Shown: in pieces, positions 31,807-42,588 of the stretch
How positions within the stretch are numbered: the first letter of the stretch is position 1
Layout: each line of letters opens with the position of its first letter
Assembly (NCBI RefSeq): GCF_900129505.1
Contig: NZ_LT670818.1
Coordinates: 3,629,001-3,693,000, forward strand
Reading direction: 5' to 3'
From: Bradyrhizobium erythrophlei
Lineage (GTDB): Bacteria; Pseudomonadota; Alphaproteobacteria; Rhizobiales; Xanthobacteraceae
Length of the DNA: 64,000 nucleotides
The notes under the pieces: model-generated
Told to the model about the DNA's origin: nothing
Database searches by the model: none
Seen by the model: only the letters and a program-made list of their open reading frames with translations
Made by a program: the position numbers and the translations under genes

Positions 31807-33291
31807 CTATGCTTTTTGACTACGCCAGACGGTTTTGGAACCCATCACGATCAGGCAGATCAGCGCGTAGGACACCAGCGAGGCGCATACCATGGCCGCC
31901 AGCGCCGTCATGCCGCCGCCGAAATAGCTGACCGCGAGCCAGCCGCCGCCGGCGGCGAATACGAGCCGCGAAGCCGCGCCGACGAACGGCCACAGCACGT
32001 GGCCCGCGCCTTGCGCCGCGAACGCGATCACGAAGCCAAAGCCCAGCGCGGCATAGGACGGCGCCACGATCCGAAGATAGACGGCGCCGGGACCGAGCAC
32101 GTGCGGATCGTGGCTGAACAGATGCAGCCACAGCATCGGAAAGATCGCGACGATCACGCCGATGGTGCCGGCGACGCCGGCGCCCACCAAACTCGAGGCC
32201 CATGCGATATGCTTGGCGCGGGCGGTCTGGCCGGCGCCCATGTTGACGCCGACCATGGTCAGCACCGCGGTGCAGAGCCCGAACAGGATCGGGATCATGA
32301 TGTAGTCGAGCCGCGAGGCGATGCCGTAGGCGGCGAGCGCATTGGTGCCGAACAGCCCGACCGCGCCGGTCACCAGGATCACCGTCAGATTGGTCAGCGT
32401 CGTTGAGATCGCCGTCGGCAGGCCGACCTTCAGGATGTCCTTGAACAGCCGCCCCTGCAGCGGGGCGAGCTTCAGAGTGAGGCCGGCGCGCCCGGTCATC
32501 ATGTAGCGCAAGAGCACCAGCATGGCGGCGACATAATAGAGCGCGAACGCGATGCCGGCGCCGGCGATGCCGAGTTTTGGGACCGGTCCAAAGCCGAAAA
32601 TCAGCAGCGGCGAAAAGGGGATCAGCACCATGGCGCCGATCAGCGTCACCATCGCCGGCACCCGGACATTGCCCGAGCCGCGCAGCGCCGCCGCCTGAAA
32701 ATTGACGATCCACACCGGGATCGCGCCGGCAAACAGATAATTGGAATATTTTACGGCGGCGTCGAGGGCGCCTTCGCGGCCGCCGAGGGTCCGGTACAGC
32801 GCCGGGCCGCCCCAATGGGTGCCGATGGTGAAGATCGCGCCGACGATGACCGCCAGCACCATCGCATGCAGCAGCAGCGCATTCGCGTCGTCCTTGCGGC
32901 CGGCGCCGGTCGCCCGCGCCACCGCCGAAGCGACGCCGCTGCCCAGTCCGCCATTCGACATCATCGTCATCAGCATGAACACCGGAAACACCAGCGCGAC
33001 GCCGGCGAGCGCATCGGTGCCGAGAAAGCCGACATAATAGGCCTCGGCAATGTTCACCGCGGTCTGCGCGATCAGCACCGTCATGGTCGGCAGCGCCAGC
33101 CGGAGCAGGGTCGGCAGCACCGGTCCGGTCAAAATGCTGGAGCGCGTCTCGATCGCCTTGGCCGGCGCCGTCGGGGCGGTGGGCCTTGCGACCGCTGCCG
33201 GCCTGTCGGCGGCAGTTTCGGAAGCCGCCGGGATCAGCTCTAGATCGTCCGCATAGGCTTCGCCTGTTGGCGTGGGGGTTTGCAGGCTCAT
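31807..33291 (-). CDS. MATE family efflux transporter
   Basis: This 494-residue inner-membrane exporter has about 55 polar N-terminal residues and then twelve hydrophobic helices in two homologous halves (PTLLRLALPTMTVLIAQTAVN; TTLTNLTVILVTGAVG). MATE proteins use ion gradients to expel drugs or metabolites. It is divergent from the TetR regulator, with two operator-like palindromes between. The 3' end is duplicated as a fragment at 30430. Confidence 0.92.
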   Translation of the reverse strand: MSLQTPTPTGEAYADDLELIPAASETAADRPAAVARPTAPTAPAKAIETRSSILTGPVLPTLLRLALPTMTVLIAQTAVNIAEAYYVGFLGTDALAGVALVFPVFMLMTMMSNGGLGSGVASAVARATGAGRKDDANALLLHAMVLAVIVGAIFTIGTHWGGPALYRTLGGREGALDAAVKYSNYLFAGAIPVWIVNFQAAALRGSGNVRVPAMVTLIGAMVLIPFSPLLIFGFGPVPKLGIAGAGIAFALYYVAAMLVLLRYMMTGRAGLTLKLAPLQGRLFKDILKVGLPTAISTTLTNLTVILVTGAVGLFGTNALAAYGIASRLDYIMIPILFGLCTAVLTMVGVNMGAGQTARAKHIAWASSLVGAGVAGTIGVIVAIFPMLWLHLFSHDPHVLGPGAVYLRIVAPSYAALGFGFVIAFAAQGAGHVLWPFVGAASRLVFAAGGGWLAVSYFGGGMTALAAMVCASLVSYALICLIVMGSKTVWRSQKA

Positions 33292-33345
33292 CGGTCTGAT
33301 TTCCTGGCCGTTTGCGGGCTCTTGCGAGCGCTGCCGTGATGTGAG

Positions 33346-33378
33346 ATTATGATCATAATATAGAATTACAATCGTAAT
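33346..33378. promoter_or_regulatory. Paired TetR-type operators
   Basis: ATTATGATCATAAT (33346-33359) is a perfect 14-bp palindrome. ATTACAATCGTAAT (33365-33378) is a near-match, 19 bases further on (centre to centre). Both lie between the divergent MATE and TetR genes, about 55 to 90 bases from each start, so one regulator may control both. Confidence 0.65.
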
Positions 33379-33434
33379 GCAATGGGGCGGCGCCGGGGAA
33401 CTCCCGGCCGCCGCGCCCTCCTGAGGAACGGCCG

Positions 33435-34016
33435 ATGCGGTACGAAAAGGGACACAAGGATCTGACCCGCCGGCGCATCATCGAGGTGGCGTCGAAGCAG
33501 TTTCGCGAGCAGGGCGTTGCCGCCGTCGGGCTGGCCGGCATCATGTCGGATGCGGGCCTGACCAACGGCGCATTTTATGCGCATTTCGATTCCAAGGAGG
33601 ATCTGGTTCGCGAGGTGCTTTCCCATGCCGGCTTCCGCAACAAATTGTCGCGGGCGGCGGAAAAAGGCACCGGCCTTTCAGGGGCGATCCGCGATTACCT
33701 CTCGCCAAACCATCGCGACAATCCCGGGCAGGGCTGTCCGACGTCGGCGCTGGTCGCCGAAATCGCCCGCCACCCGAAGGCGACCCGCGATGCCTTCACC
33801 GGCAAGGTCGGCGATGTCATCGCACTGATCGCGGCCGGGCTGGAGCAGGGCAACGACGCCGAACGTCGGCGAAAGGCGGTCGCGATCTACGCCGTGATGG
33901 TGGGCGCGCTGCAGCTGGCCCGAGCCGTCAACGACAAGTGGCTGTCCCAGGAGATTTTGCAGAGCGGCGCCGACGAGGCTATCGCGCTTGCCAGTCAGAT
34001 CGGGAAAAAGGAATAG
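33435..34016 (+). CDS. TetR family transcriptional regulator
   Basis: The 193-residue protein has an N-terminal HTH (RRRIIEVASKQFREQGVAAVGLAGIMSDAGLTNGAFYAHFDSKEDLV, read in parts) and a helical ligand domain with CPTSALVAEIARHP, typical of the AcrR/TetR_C_16-like group. It is divergent from the MATE pump and very likely represses it until a substrate binds. ATG 33435 follows AGGAACGGCCG. Confidence 0.92.
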   Translation: MRYEKGHKDLTRRRIIEVASKQFREQGVAAVGLAGIMSDAGLTNGAFYAHFDSKEDLVREVLSHAGFRNKLSRAAEKGTGLSGAIRDYLSPNHRDNPGQGCPTSALVAEIARHPKATRDAFTGKVGDVIALIAAGLEQGNDAERRRKAVAIYAVMVGALQLARAVNDKWLSQEILQSGADEAIALASQIGKKE

Positions 34017-34040
34017 CGCCCGCGGACGTACCAGCCCGCG

Positions 34041-35006
34041 TCAGGGCAGGCCCCGCGACTCGATCTCGCGGACCAGTTCGAGCGTCGGTTGACCAAGGCC
34101 TCCGCCGGACGGATCGGGCCCGAACACGGATGCGACATTCGCCCGATCCCTCAGCACTGTCGTGTGCGGACAGTGGGTCGCGGAGTTGCACAGCATCTCC
34201 TTGAGCTTTTCGCCCTCGATGACCAGCCGTGGGGGATCGAGCGCCGACCAGGCCAATAGCAGCGGCGTCTCGATGTTCAATATGCCGGGAAATGCCGAGC
34301 GCGCATTGTATTGGCTGGCGTCGCTGCCGAAATAGGATTTTTCCGCAGCACTGCCATCGGTGCTCGGGCGGTAGATACCGGACACCAGGACGGCGCCGGC
34401 GACATTGGAATCGCTGTCCTGGAATTCCGGATGGGCCAACAGGCTCGCGACATGAAAGGCGCCGACGGAATAGCCGATGGCGACGATCTCGTCGCGGCTG
34501 CCCCCGAACAGGTCGATGTTCTGGTGGATCCACGAGGCCGCCGCCGCGACGTCCCTGGCGCCCGATGGCCACGGGTGCGCCGGCGCCAGCCGGTAGTTCA
34601 CCTTCACGCCGACCATGCCGTTGCGCGCGGCAAAGCACATCGCGGCATCCTGCAGCGGGTCGGTGGCGGCGGGTGCGGCGGCATTGTCGCCGGAAAAACT
34701 TTCGCCGGCGACCAGCAACAGCACCGGACGCGGCGATGCCGGTGCCGTGTCGGAGCCGCCGGTCGCCACGTCGAGCACATTCTGCTCGCTCTCGCCGTAT
34801 CTCAGGCTTCGCGTGAAAGACACCTGCTCGCACGCTTTTGTAAGCTCCGGCGCGGGGTCGGCAGACGACGGGTTGGAGTCTTCGCTGGCAAGCCCGACCT
34901 TGACCAAATAGCCGGCGAACTCCGGCGCGAGCCCGGCGCCGCTAACCGGTGCGCCCGGGATCGCCATGAGCAGAAGACAAAGGACGAGGTATCGATATCT
35001 TGTCAT
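34041..35006 (-). CDS. Exported alpha/beta hydrolase (esterase-like)
   Basis: The 321-residue protein starts MTRYRYLVLCLLLMAIPGAP with a clear signal peptide (cleavage near VSGAG). The hydrolase core has VLLLVAGESFSGDN, NYRLAPAHPWPSG (oxyanion region), the nucleophile elbow GYSVGA, and a late aspartate (LDPPRL) and histidine (HCPHTT) as triad candidates. It resembles the BD-FAE/Aes esterase group. It ends 24 bases after the convergent TetR stop. The substrate is unknown. Confidence 0.82.
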   Translation of the reverse strand: MTRYRYLVLCLLLMAIPGAPVSGAGLAPEFAGYLVKVGLASEDSNPSSADPAPELTKACEQVSFTRSLRYGESEQNVLDVATGGSDTAPASPRPVLLLVAGESFSGDNAAAPAATDPLQDAAMCFAARNGMVGVKVNYRLAPAHPWPSGARDVAAAASWIHQNIDLFGGSRDEIVAIGYSVGAFHVASLLAHPEFQDSDSNVAGAVLVSGIYRPSTDGSAAEKSYFGSDASQYNARSAFPGILNIETPLLLAWSALDPPRLVIEGEKLKEMLCNSATHCPHTTVLRDRANVASVFGPDPSGGGLGQPTLELVREIESRGLP

Positions 35007-35343
35007 AAAGGACCACCCACACACTGGCCGGAACCCTCATGCCTATCAAAGCCCAGCGACCAACCAAGCATCGACCCGCGATTTGGCGATTTAACGGCAT
35101 GTTGGCCCTCGCGATCTTGCGAAAATGCACGGCCGGGAGGTGGTATCGTTGGTCGCCCGGTGGCTTCATCCTTCGAGACGGCGCGGAACCTGTCATCGGG
35201 CGCGCATTCGCGCGACCCGTTGGCGCTTCCTCGGGCTAAGGCCTTAAACCACGATTGTTCGGACGAAATGTCCGATCCTTATGGTGAGGAGCGCGGCAGC
35301 GCCGCGCGTCTCGAACCTGCGCGCCGCCATCATTCGGCGTCCC
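35007..35343. other. 337-base intergenic stretch with split REP-like arms
   Basis: No gene is visible. TTCGAGACG (35172-35180) and CGTCTCGAA (35307-35315) are inverted partners of a REP-like element of the kind frequent in bradyrhizobia, here separated by unrelated sequence. Confidence 0.45.
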
Positions 35344-36839
<1,496 letters not shown>

Positions 36840-36843
<4 letters not shown>

Positions 36844-37937
36844 GCGCGCAGCTCCTGCTCGATGCCGGCAAGCGGCATCCGCAACAGTCGGCCCGGTCCC
36901 TTGGCGATGGCGAACAGCGCGCCGTCCAGTTCCACCGCCGCCGCCACGCCATGGTTGACGCCGTCGACCCTGGAATGCACCGCGTAGAGCGGCACGCCAT
37001 CGGCATCGAGCCGGATGACGAGGCCGTAGGAGCGCGGCGGCGCCCACGGCTTGACCACGCCCATGGTCTTGATGTGTGCGCCCTGCATCGGCTCGAGAAA
37101 GGACTGGCCGGATTTCAGTTTCGGCGCGATCCAGTATTCCGGATCGATCTCCGTCATCATGCGGCGACGGTAGGCATTTTCGCGCAGCACGAATTCGACC
37201 AATTGGGTGCGTGCCGCGAATGCGGTCAGCCAGAACCCGCCGGAAGCGGCCGGCGACAGCCGCGACGGATAGACCGGCAGATGCTCCAGCACGGTGCGCT
37301 GGATTCCGTCGGCGCCGAGCGCGATCACCCGGTGCCGCCAGCTTTCGCTGACGAAGAGGTCGCTGCCGCCGGCGCAGACGCCGAACGCATAACGCAGCCC
37401 GGAGGCCAGCGTGCGGATGCTGCGGCTTTCGAGATCGAGCACAAGCACGCGTCCGCTGCGGCCGCGTTCCATCAGATCGTGCACCCATTGGCTGTAAGGA
37501 CGCGCCGTCGAGCCATCGGTCGCGACCAGCGTTTTGCCCGGCCCCGGCGCCAGCGCGTTGACTGCATGCATCGACGGATCGTTGAATGTCACGGCGGCGG
37601 ACGGCGCGGACGGCGACGCGAACACCTGCACCTCGCGCCCGTCGAGCGCGACCGCGATGCCGCCATCCGGCAGGCAGCACAGCGCGGTGATGGGGCGATC
37701 GAAACGCCGGACCTCGGTGCGGGCGGCGCCGTCGAGGCGCAGGATCGCCGTGCCGTCGGCGATATAGAGCGCCTTGCCGTCGGTGGCGAGGTCTTCGGGC
37801 GCGTCGAACTGCCCGACGATCTCGGCCTTTTCCAGCATCTGGTTCGGCTTCAGCGCGCCGTCGAAGGACGGCACGGTGATGGTCGCGTCGCCCCGCCCCA
37901 GCAGGCGGTCGGTGAAATTTTTCAGGGCCGCGATCAC
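36840..37937 (-). CDS. SMP-30/strictosidine-synthase-like beta-propeller protein
   Basis: The 365-residue product starts at GTG 37937, overlapping the stop of the permease-propeller gene (GTGA). Repeated beta-blade patterns are seen: APEDLATDGKALYIADGTAILRL, RSIRTLASGLRYAFGVC and DLFVSESWRHRVIALG (each read in parts), ending in HGVAAAVELDGALFAIAKG. It has no signal peptide. Such propellers are lactonases or related hydrolases. It follows a gene that already carries a similar domain, so the operon encodes two propellers, perhaps acting in sequence on the imported compound. Confidence 0.78.
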
Positions 37938-40054
37938 TTGCTCTTCCCCCAGCGCCGGTCGTACTGGACGAAACCGGGGTCGGCGCCTTCGAGCTTGTAG
38001 CGGCCGATCCGGTTGTTGGCGATGCCGCCGAGATAGAGATAGCCGCGGTGCTCGCGCATCGAGGTGATCATCGGATGGTTGACGCCGCGCAGGTCCCAGT
38101 AGGATTCGAGCACTTCGCCGCGTTCGTTGAACTTGATCACGCATCCGGTGTTGATGTTCGGGAACAGCCATTCGTCGATCGGAACCCGCTTGCCCATGCG
38201 CAGGCGGAAGCCCGGCATCTTCCAGGCGAGATCGAGCGCGGGGCTGCGCATGCCGACCATGGCCAGCCAGTAATTGCCGTCGGAGGCGAGATTGATGTTG
38301 TCGGGATAGCCCGGCAGATTGTCGATGACGGTCTCGACCGTTCCGCTCTTCGGGCCGTCGAACCAGTAGCGCTTGATGCAGCAGCCGAAGGTTTCCGCGA
38401 ACAGGATCGACTGGCCGTCGCTGGCAATGCAGATGCCGTTGGGGAATTTCAGGCCGCGCAGCACGGTGCGCGTGGTGTTGGTGTTCGGGTCGTAGCAGAT
38501 GATGCGGCCGTTGCCGCGCGCTTCCAGCCCGTCGACCGGCCATTCGTCCATCTCATAGCGGACGGTGGCCTCGGAAAAGAAGATCCGGCCGTCGTCGGCG
38601 ATATCGAGATCGTCCGCCAGCCGCAGCCGGCTGTCGTCGTTGACCGAATAGAGGCTGCGGTTGGTCTCGTCGGTGACCTTCTCGACCTTGCGGTCGGGCG
38701 TGATGCGATAGAGCCCCATGCCGCCGATGCAGACATAGAGATTGTCCTTGCGATCGAAGGCCATGCCGAGCGGCTGGCCGCCAATATGCGCCCACACCTC
38801 CATCTCCTGATAGTCGGGGGCCTTGAAGCGCATGATGTCGCCATGGCGCGAACCTGCGAACAGATTGTCGTGGCGGTCGAGGATGACGTCTTCCGGCGCC
38901 TCGATGCGGCCGAGCCCGATCAGCGTGACGCCGCGCAGCTTGTCGTTCTGCGCGAACGGCCCGCTGCCGGGCGCGGTGGAGGCCGCCGGCGCCAGCGCGT
39001 GATAGGTCGGGCTGACATAGACCTTCGAAATGATGCGGTTGCGGTTCTTCAGCCAGCGGATGTCGATGGTGGCCGCAACCAGCAGCACGCCGGCCAGCAC
39101 CATGCGGTTGACGCCGCCCGAGACCGACAGCGTGGTCAGGCCGTTGATCACGAACAGCACGATCAGCGTGCCGACCAGGGCCTTGGCGACCGAGCCCTTG
39201 CCGCCGCCGAGGCTGATGCCGCCGAGCACGGTTGCGGTCAGGACCGTGACCTCGAGGCCGACGCCGACGTCGCCGCCGACGGTGCCGAGACGCGCCGCGA
39301 AAAACAGCGCGCCGATCGAGGTCATGACGCCGCTCGCGGTGTAGCACAGCGCGATCGTGCGGCGCACCGGAATGCCGGAATTGTAGGCCGAGCGGCGCGA
39401 GCCGCCGATCGCGGTGACATGCCATCCCGGCCGCAGACGCGTCAGGAAGACATGGCCGAATATCGCGACCACGATATAGACCAGCACGACGCTGGGGACG
39501 CCCGCGACCACCCCGCCGCCGAGAAAATCCCAGGACGGAAAGTCGGGAAAGGCGGCGGCGATCTTGTTCGAATAGTCGAACAGCAGGAGGTCATAGGCGG
39601 AGCGATAGATAATGAGCGTGATCAGCGTGGTGATGAAGGCACGCAGCCGCAAATAACCGATCAACAGGCCGTTGACCGCGCCGAGCGCCGCACCGCACAC
39701 CAGGGTTGCAACGATCACCGCCGGCACCGGCCAGCCCAAAACGTTGAGGCAGAACAGCGCGCAGAAATCGCACAGCGCGAACATCGATCCGACCGACAGG
39801 TCGATGCCGCCGACGATGACGACCAGCGCCATCCCGAGCACGATGAAGCCGATCTCGCCGGCCTGCCGTCCGGTATCGGCGAGGCCGCCGACCGACAGGA
39901 AGCCGGGGATCGCCCGGCTAAGCAAGACAGTGATGATCAAGAGCACGATCACCGGGATCGCGGTTTCGGTCCAGCGCTTGGAGAGAATTTCGCCGAGCAG
40001 ATGATCCGGCCAGTAGCGGTATCGCAAACGAAGCAGCGCATCTTGCATTGGCAT
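37934..40054 (-). CDS. Fusion of RbsC-like ABC permease and SMP-30-like beta-propeller
   Basis: Residues 1 to about 340 of this 706-residue protein are a BPD_transp_2 permease: about eight to ten membrane helices with GGIDLSVGSMFAL and LGGISLGGGKGS, standard for RbsC. A linker near 345-370 leads to a beta-propeller with EAPEDVILDRHDNLFAGSRHG, LADDLDIADDGRIFFSE and FPNGICIASDG, characteristic of SMP-30/strictosidine-synthase-like proteins. The frame is continuous with no sign of an artefact. The propeller would face one side of the membrane next to the transport path, which suggests coupling of uptake and hydrolysis. Confidence 0.9.
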   Translation of the reverse strand: MPMQDALLRLRYRYWPDHLLGEILSKRWTETAIPVIVLLIITVLLSRAIPGFLSVGGLADTGRQAGEIGFIVLGMALVVIVGGIDLSVGSMFALCDFCALFCLNVLGWPVPAVIVATLVCGAALGAVNGLLIGYLRLRAFITTLITLIIYRSAYDLLLFDYSNKIAAAFPDFPSWDFLGGGVVAGVPSVVLVYIVVAIFGHVFLTRLRPGWHVTAIGGSRRSAYNSGIPVRRTIALCYTASGVMTSIGALFFAARLGTVGGDVGVGLEVTVLTATVLGGISLGGGKGSVAKALVGTLIVLFVINGLTTLSVSGGVNRMVLAGVLLVAATIDIRWLKNRNRIISKVYVSPTYHALAPAASTAPGSGPFAQNDKLRGVTLIGLGRIEAPEDVILDRHDNLFAGSRHGDIMRFKAPDYQEMEVWAHIGGQPLGMAFDRKDNLYVCIGGMGLYRITPDRKVEKVTDETNRSLYSVNDDSRLRLADDLDIADDGRIFFSEATVRYEMDEWPVDGLEARGNGRIICYDPNTNTTRTVLRGLKFPNGICIASDGQSILFAETFGCCIKRYWFDGPKSGTVETVIDNLPGYPDNINLASDGNYWLAMVGMRSPALDLAWKMPGFRLRMGKRVPIDEWLFPNINTGCVIKFNERGEVLESYWDLRGVNHPMITSMREHRGYLYLGGIANNRIGRYKLEGADPGFVQYDRRWGKSK

Positions 40055-40161
40055 TCCGGATCGAAGGAGGAAATTTTGTCAGTCTGGCCGGCGGATATTT
40101 GGAAAACTTGTGACGAGCGGCCATGCGCAACGCATGGCCGCCCGGCAGGGTGTGCGGTGGT

Positions 40162-41199
40162 CTACTTCTTCAGGTCGCTGAGATTCCAGCAGGCGGTATC
40201 GCTGCCGGCGTTCTCCTTGGTGATCGGGATCAGGGTCGTGTACATCGATCCCTTCACCGATCCCGGCTTGACGCCGGAGGAGACCAGCCACTTGATCATG
40301 CCGGCCATCTGCTCGGCCTGGGTCGGCACGTCGTAGCTGAGGTCGAGGTCGAAGGCGCCCGATTTGACGAGTTCGCAGGCGCCCCGGCGCTCGCCGCCGC
40401 CGGAGGTCGAGACCCAGACCTTTCCGGTGAGGCCGGCTTCCTTCACCGCCGCGGCGGTGCCGATATCCATGCCGTCCCAGAAGCCGACGATGCCGCAGAG
40501 ATCGGGATTCTGCTTCAGCACGGTCTGGGTGATCGCCTTGGCCTTCGCCGCATCCCAATCGGCGGCCTGGCTGGAGACCACCTTGATATCGGGATTTTTC
40601 GCCAGCACGTTTTCAACGCCTTTGAGCGTGTAGGCGCTCGCCGCCGCCGACAGCGCGCCCTGGACCACTGCGATCTTGTTGGACTTGCCCTTGCAGAAAT
40701 TGACCACGGCCTCGGTGTCACGTTCGCCGATCTCGATCCAGTTGGCGCCGACAAAGGCCGAGCTGCGATAGTTCGAGCCCATGTTGATCTGGATGATGTA
40801 GATGCCCTCGTTCTCGGCGCGCTGCAGCAGCTTGGCGTAGGTCTGCACGTCGGGATTGTGGATGATGATCGCCGCCGGCTTTTCGGAGATCAGCGTCGTC
40901 ACCGCCTGCGCGCCGGCATTGGTGCTCCAGTTCGGGTCGCGCACGATCACCTTCATGCCATAGGGCTCGAGCTCCTTCTTGACGCCGGCGAACCAGCCCT
41001 CGGTGAGATCGAAGTTCATCGCCACCGGCACGTAGGCCACGGTCTTGCCGGCCAGCGCCTCCTTGAACGCGCCCTGGAACGGCTCGTCGAGGCCCTTCTG
41101 CGCCAGCGCGGGCGAAGCCACGGCCGCGGTCAGGCCAAGCCCGAACAGCATGGTCTTGAGTGTTGTCTTGCCGGATTTTATCTTGCCAGAAAGTGTCAT
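40162..41199 (-). CDS. Ribose-type periplasmic sugar-binding protein
   Basis: The 345-residue protein has a basic start and hydrophobic signal (TMLFGLGLTAAVASPALA, cleaved before QKGLDE). The mature part is a type I periplasmic binding fold (VAYVPVAMNFDLTEGWFAGV; PAAIIIHNPDVQTYAKLLQRA). It delivers substrate to the permeases at 37934 and 41266. It lies between them, 66 bases after the upstream permease gene. Confidence 0.92.
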   Translation of the reverse strand: MTLSGKIKSGKTTLKTMLFGLGLTAAVASPALAQKGLDEPFQGAFKEALAGKTVAYVPVAMNFDLTEGWFAGVKKELEPYGMKVIVRDPNWSTNAGAQAVTTLISEKPAAIIIHNPDVQTYAKLLQRAENEGIYIIQINMGSNYRSSAFVGANWIEIGERDTEAVVNFCKGKSNKIAVVQGALSAAASAYTLKGVENVLAKNPDIKVVSSQAADWDAAKAKAITQTVLKQNPDLCGIVGFWDGMDIGTAAAVKEAGLTGKVWVSTSGGGERRGACELVKSGAFDLDLSYDVPTQAEQMAGMIKWLVSSGVKPGSVKGSMYTTLIPITKENAGSDTACWNLSDLKK

Positions 41200-41265
41200 G
41201 TCGTCCTCCCTCTGATTGATTGATCGATCTTTTGTTCGAGCATGATCGCTTTGCCGGATCCTGCC

Positions 41266-42237
41266 CTATATATCGCCTTGTTGCGCCGTCTCCTCGTTGC
41301 GCGGGTTCAGGAAGGAATCCGCGATCACGGCGGCAAGCAGCACCACGCCCTTGACGAGGTTCTGGCCGGAATAGGAGACGTCCATGATGGTCATGCCGTT
41401 GAGCATGGTACCGATCAGGAGTGTGCCGATGATGACATTGAGCACGCCGCCGCGCCCGCCCGACAATCCGATGCCGCCGAGCACGACCACTAGGATCACA
41501 TCGTAGATCAGCGTCGAATTGAAGATGCGCGTCGGCATGCTGTTGACCGAGGCGGCCATGATCAGGCCGGCGCCGAAGCCGATCAGCGCCGCCAGCACAT
41601 ATTGCAGCACGATGATGGGCCGGGTCGGGATCCCCGTGACCCGCGCGCCGTTGGGATTGTCGCCGATGGCGTAGATATAGGCGCCGAGCCGCGTCCGCCG
41701 CAGGAAGAAGGCGACGGCGATACAAAACAGCGCGAACATCACGATCGGCATCGGGATGCCCAACAGATTGCCCTGTCCGAGCTTTTCGAATCCGTCGAGC
41801 CCCGGGCTCCACTGCACCACGTCGAGCTTGAACAAGGCCGCCTGGCCGAGCCCGGCGAGAAACAATCCCGACGCCAGCGTGGTGAACAGCGAGGGCACCT
41901 CGGCATAGGCGATCAGCCAGCCGTTCACGAGCCCGAACAACGCGGTCAGGACGAAGGCCGCGGCCAATGCGGTCGGCAGCGAGTGGCCGTCCTGCACCAT
42001 CTGCAGCACGAGCCCCGGCGGCACCGCCAGCGCCGCGATCAATGAAATGTCGATGCCGCGCCCGATTACGACGATCGCCATCGCGAGGCCGAGAATGCCG
42101 AGCACCGCCACGTTCTGCAGCAAGGTCAGCATATTCGCGGTTGATAAAAAGCCGGGGAGGGCGATCGCGAACACGGCAAACAGCGCCGCAAAAACCGCAA
42201 ATACGATGCCTTGCTGGCCGATACTCCTGATTCCCAT
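41266..42237 (-). CDS. RbsC-like ABC transporter permease
   Basis: The 323-residue membrane protein has the family signatures IVVIGRGIDISLIAALAV and VLGGIGLSGGRGGVLNVIIG. AAGAAGAGACG precedes ATG 42237, which I chose as the start of the first hydrophobic segment. It is the first gene of the minus-strand transporter operon (permease, binding protein, permease-propeller, propeller, ATPase). Confidence 0.92.
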   Translation of the reverse strand: MGIRSIGQQGIVFAVFAALFAVFAIALPGFLSTANMLTLLQNVAVLGILGLAMAIVVIGRGIDISLIAALAVPPGLVLQMVQDGHSLPTALAAAFVLTALFGLVNGWLIAYAEVPSLFTTLASGLFLAGLGQAALFKLDVVQWSPGLDGFEKLGQGNLLGIPMPIVMFALFCIAVAFFLRRTRLGAYIYAIGDNPNGARVTGIPTRPIIVLQYVLAALIGFGAGLIMAASVNSMPTRIFNSTLIYDVILVVVLGGIGLSGGRGGVLNVIIGTLLIGTMLNGMTIMDVSYSGQNLVKGVVLLAAVIADSFLNPRNEETAQQGDI

Positions 42238-42588
42238 CCCGACGTCTCTTCTTGGTTTGTTGCCGCAGATGTTGGCGCGCTTTGGGAACCAATGCAAGCG
42301 ATCACAGGTTATCCCGGCGGGCCGTTGCATTGCTGTCGATGCGCAAGCGATCGCTGCAAATATTCCGTGCAGAGAAACACGCAAATCTGCAGACGCCTGT
42401 GTCAAATGGCCCGCGCCGCGAGCCGGGTTGTACGAATTTGATCCCAGGTTGCGCCGGAAACGCGCTTCGCTTTTTTGACCGGTCCGGCCGCCGCACTCTT
42501 GCGTTGACGCGCTGTCGGCTGCACATTCGCCGTTGCGGCCGCAAAGAGCCGCCAAAAGATATCAAGAACGCTGCCTCAGGAAACGCGC
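42238..42588. other. 351-base divergent promoter region
   Basis: This gap separates the transporter operon from the amidohydrolase operon and should hold both promoters. I see no strong palindrome or gene. No regulator gene lies next to it. Confidence 0.45.

Noticed and set aside
38048..40336. 762-codon plus-strand frame opposite the permease-propeller fusion
   Set aside because: It mirrors the real gene and is rich in D, H, R and Q with no recognisable fold or ribosome site.
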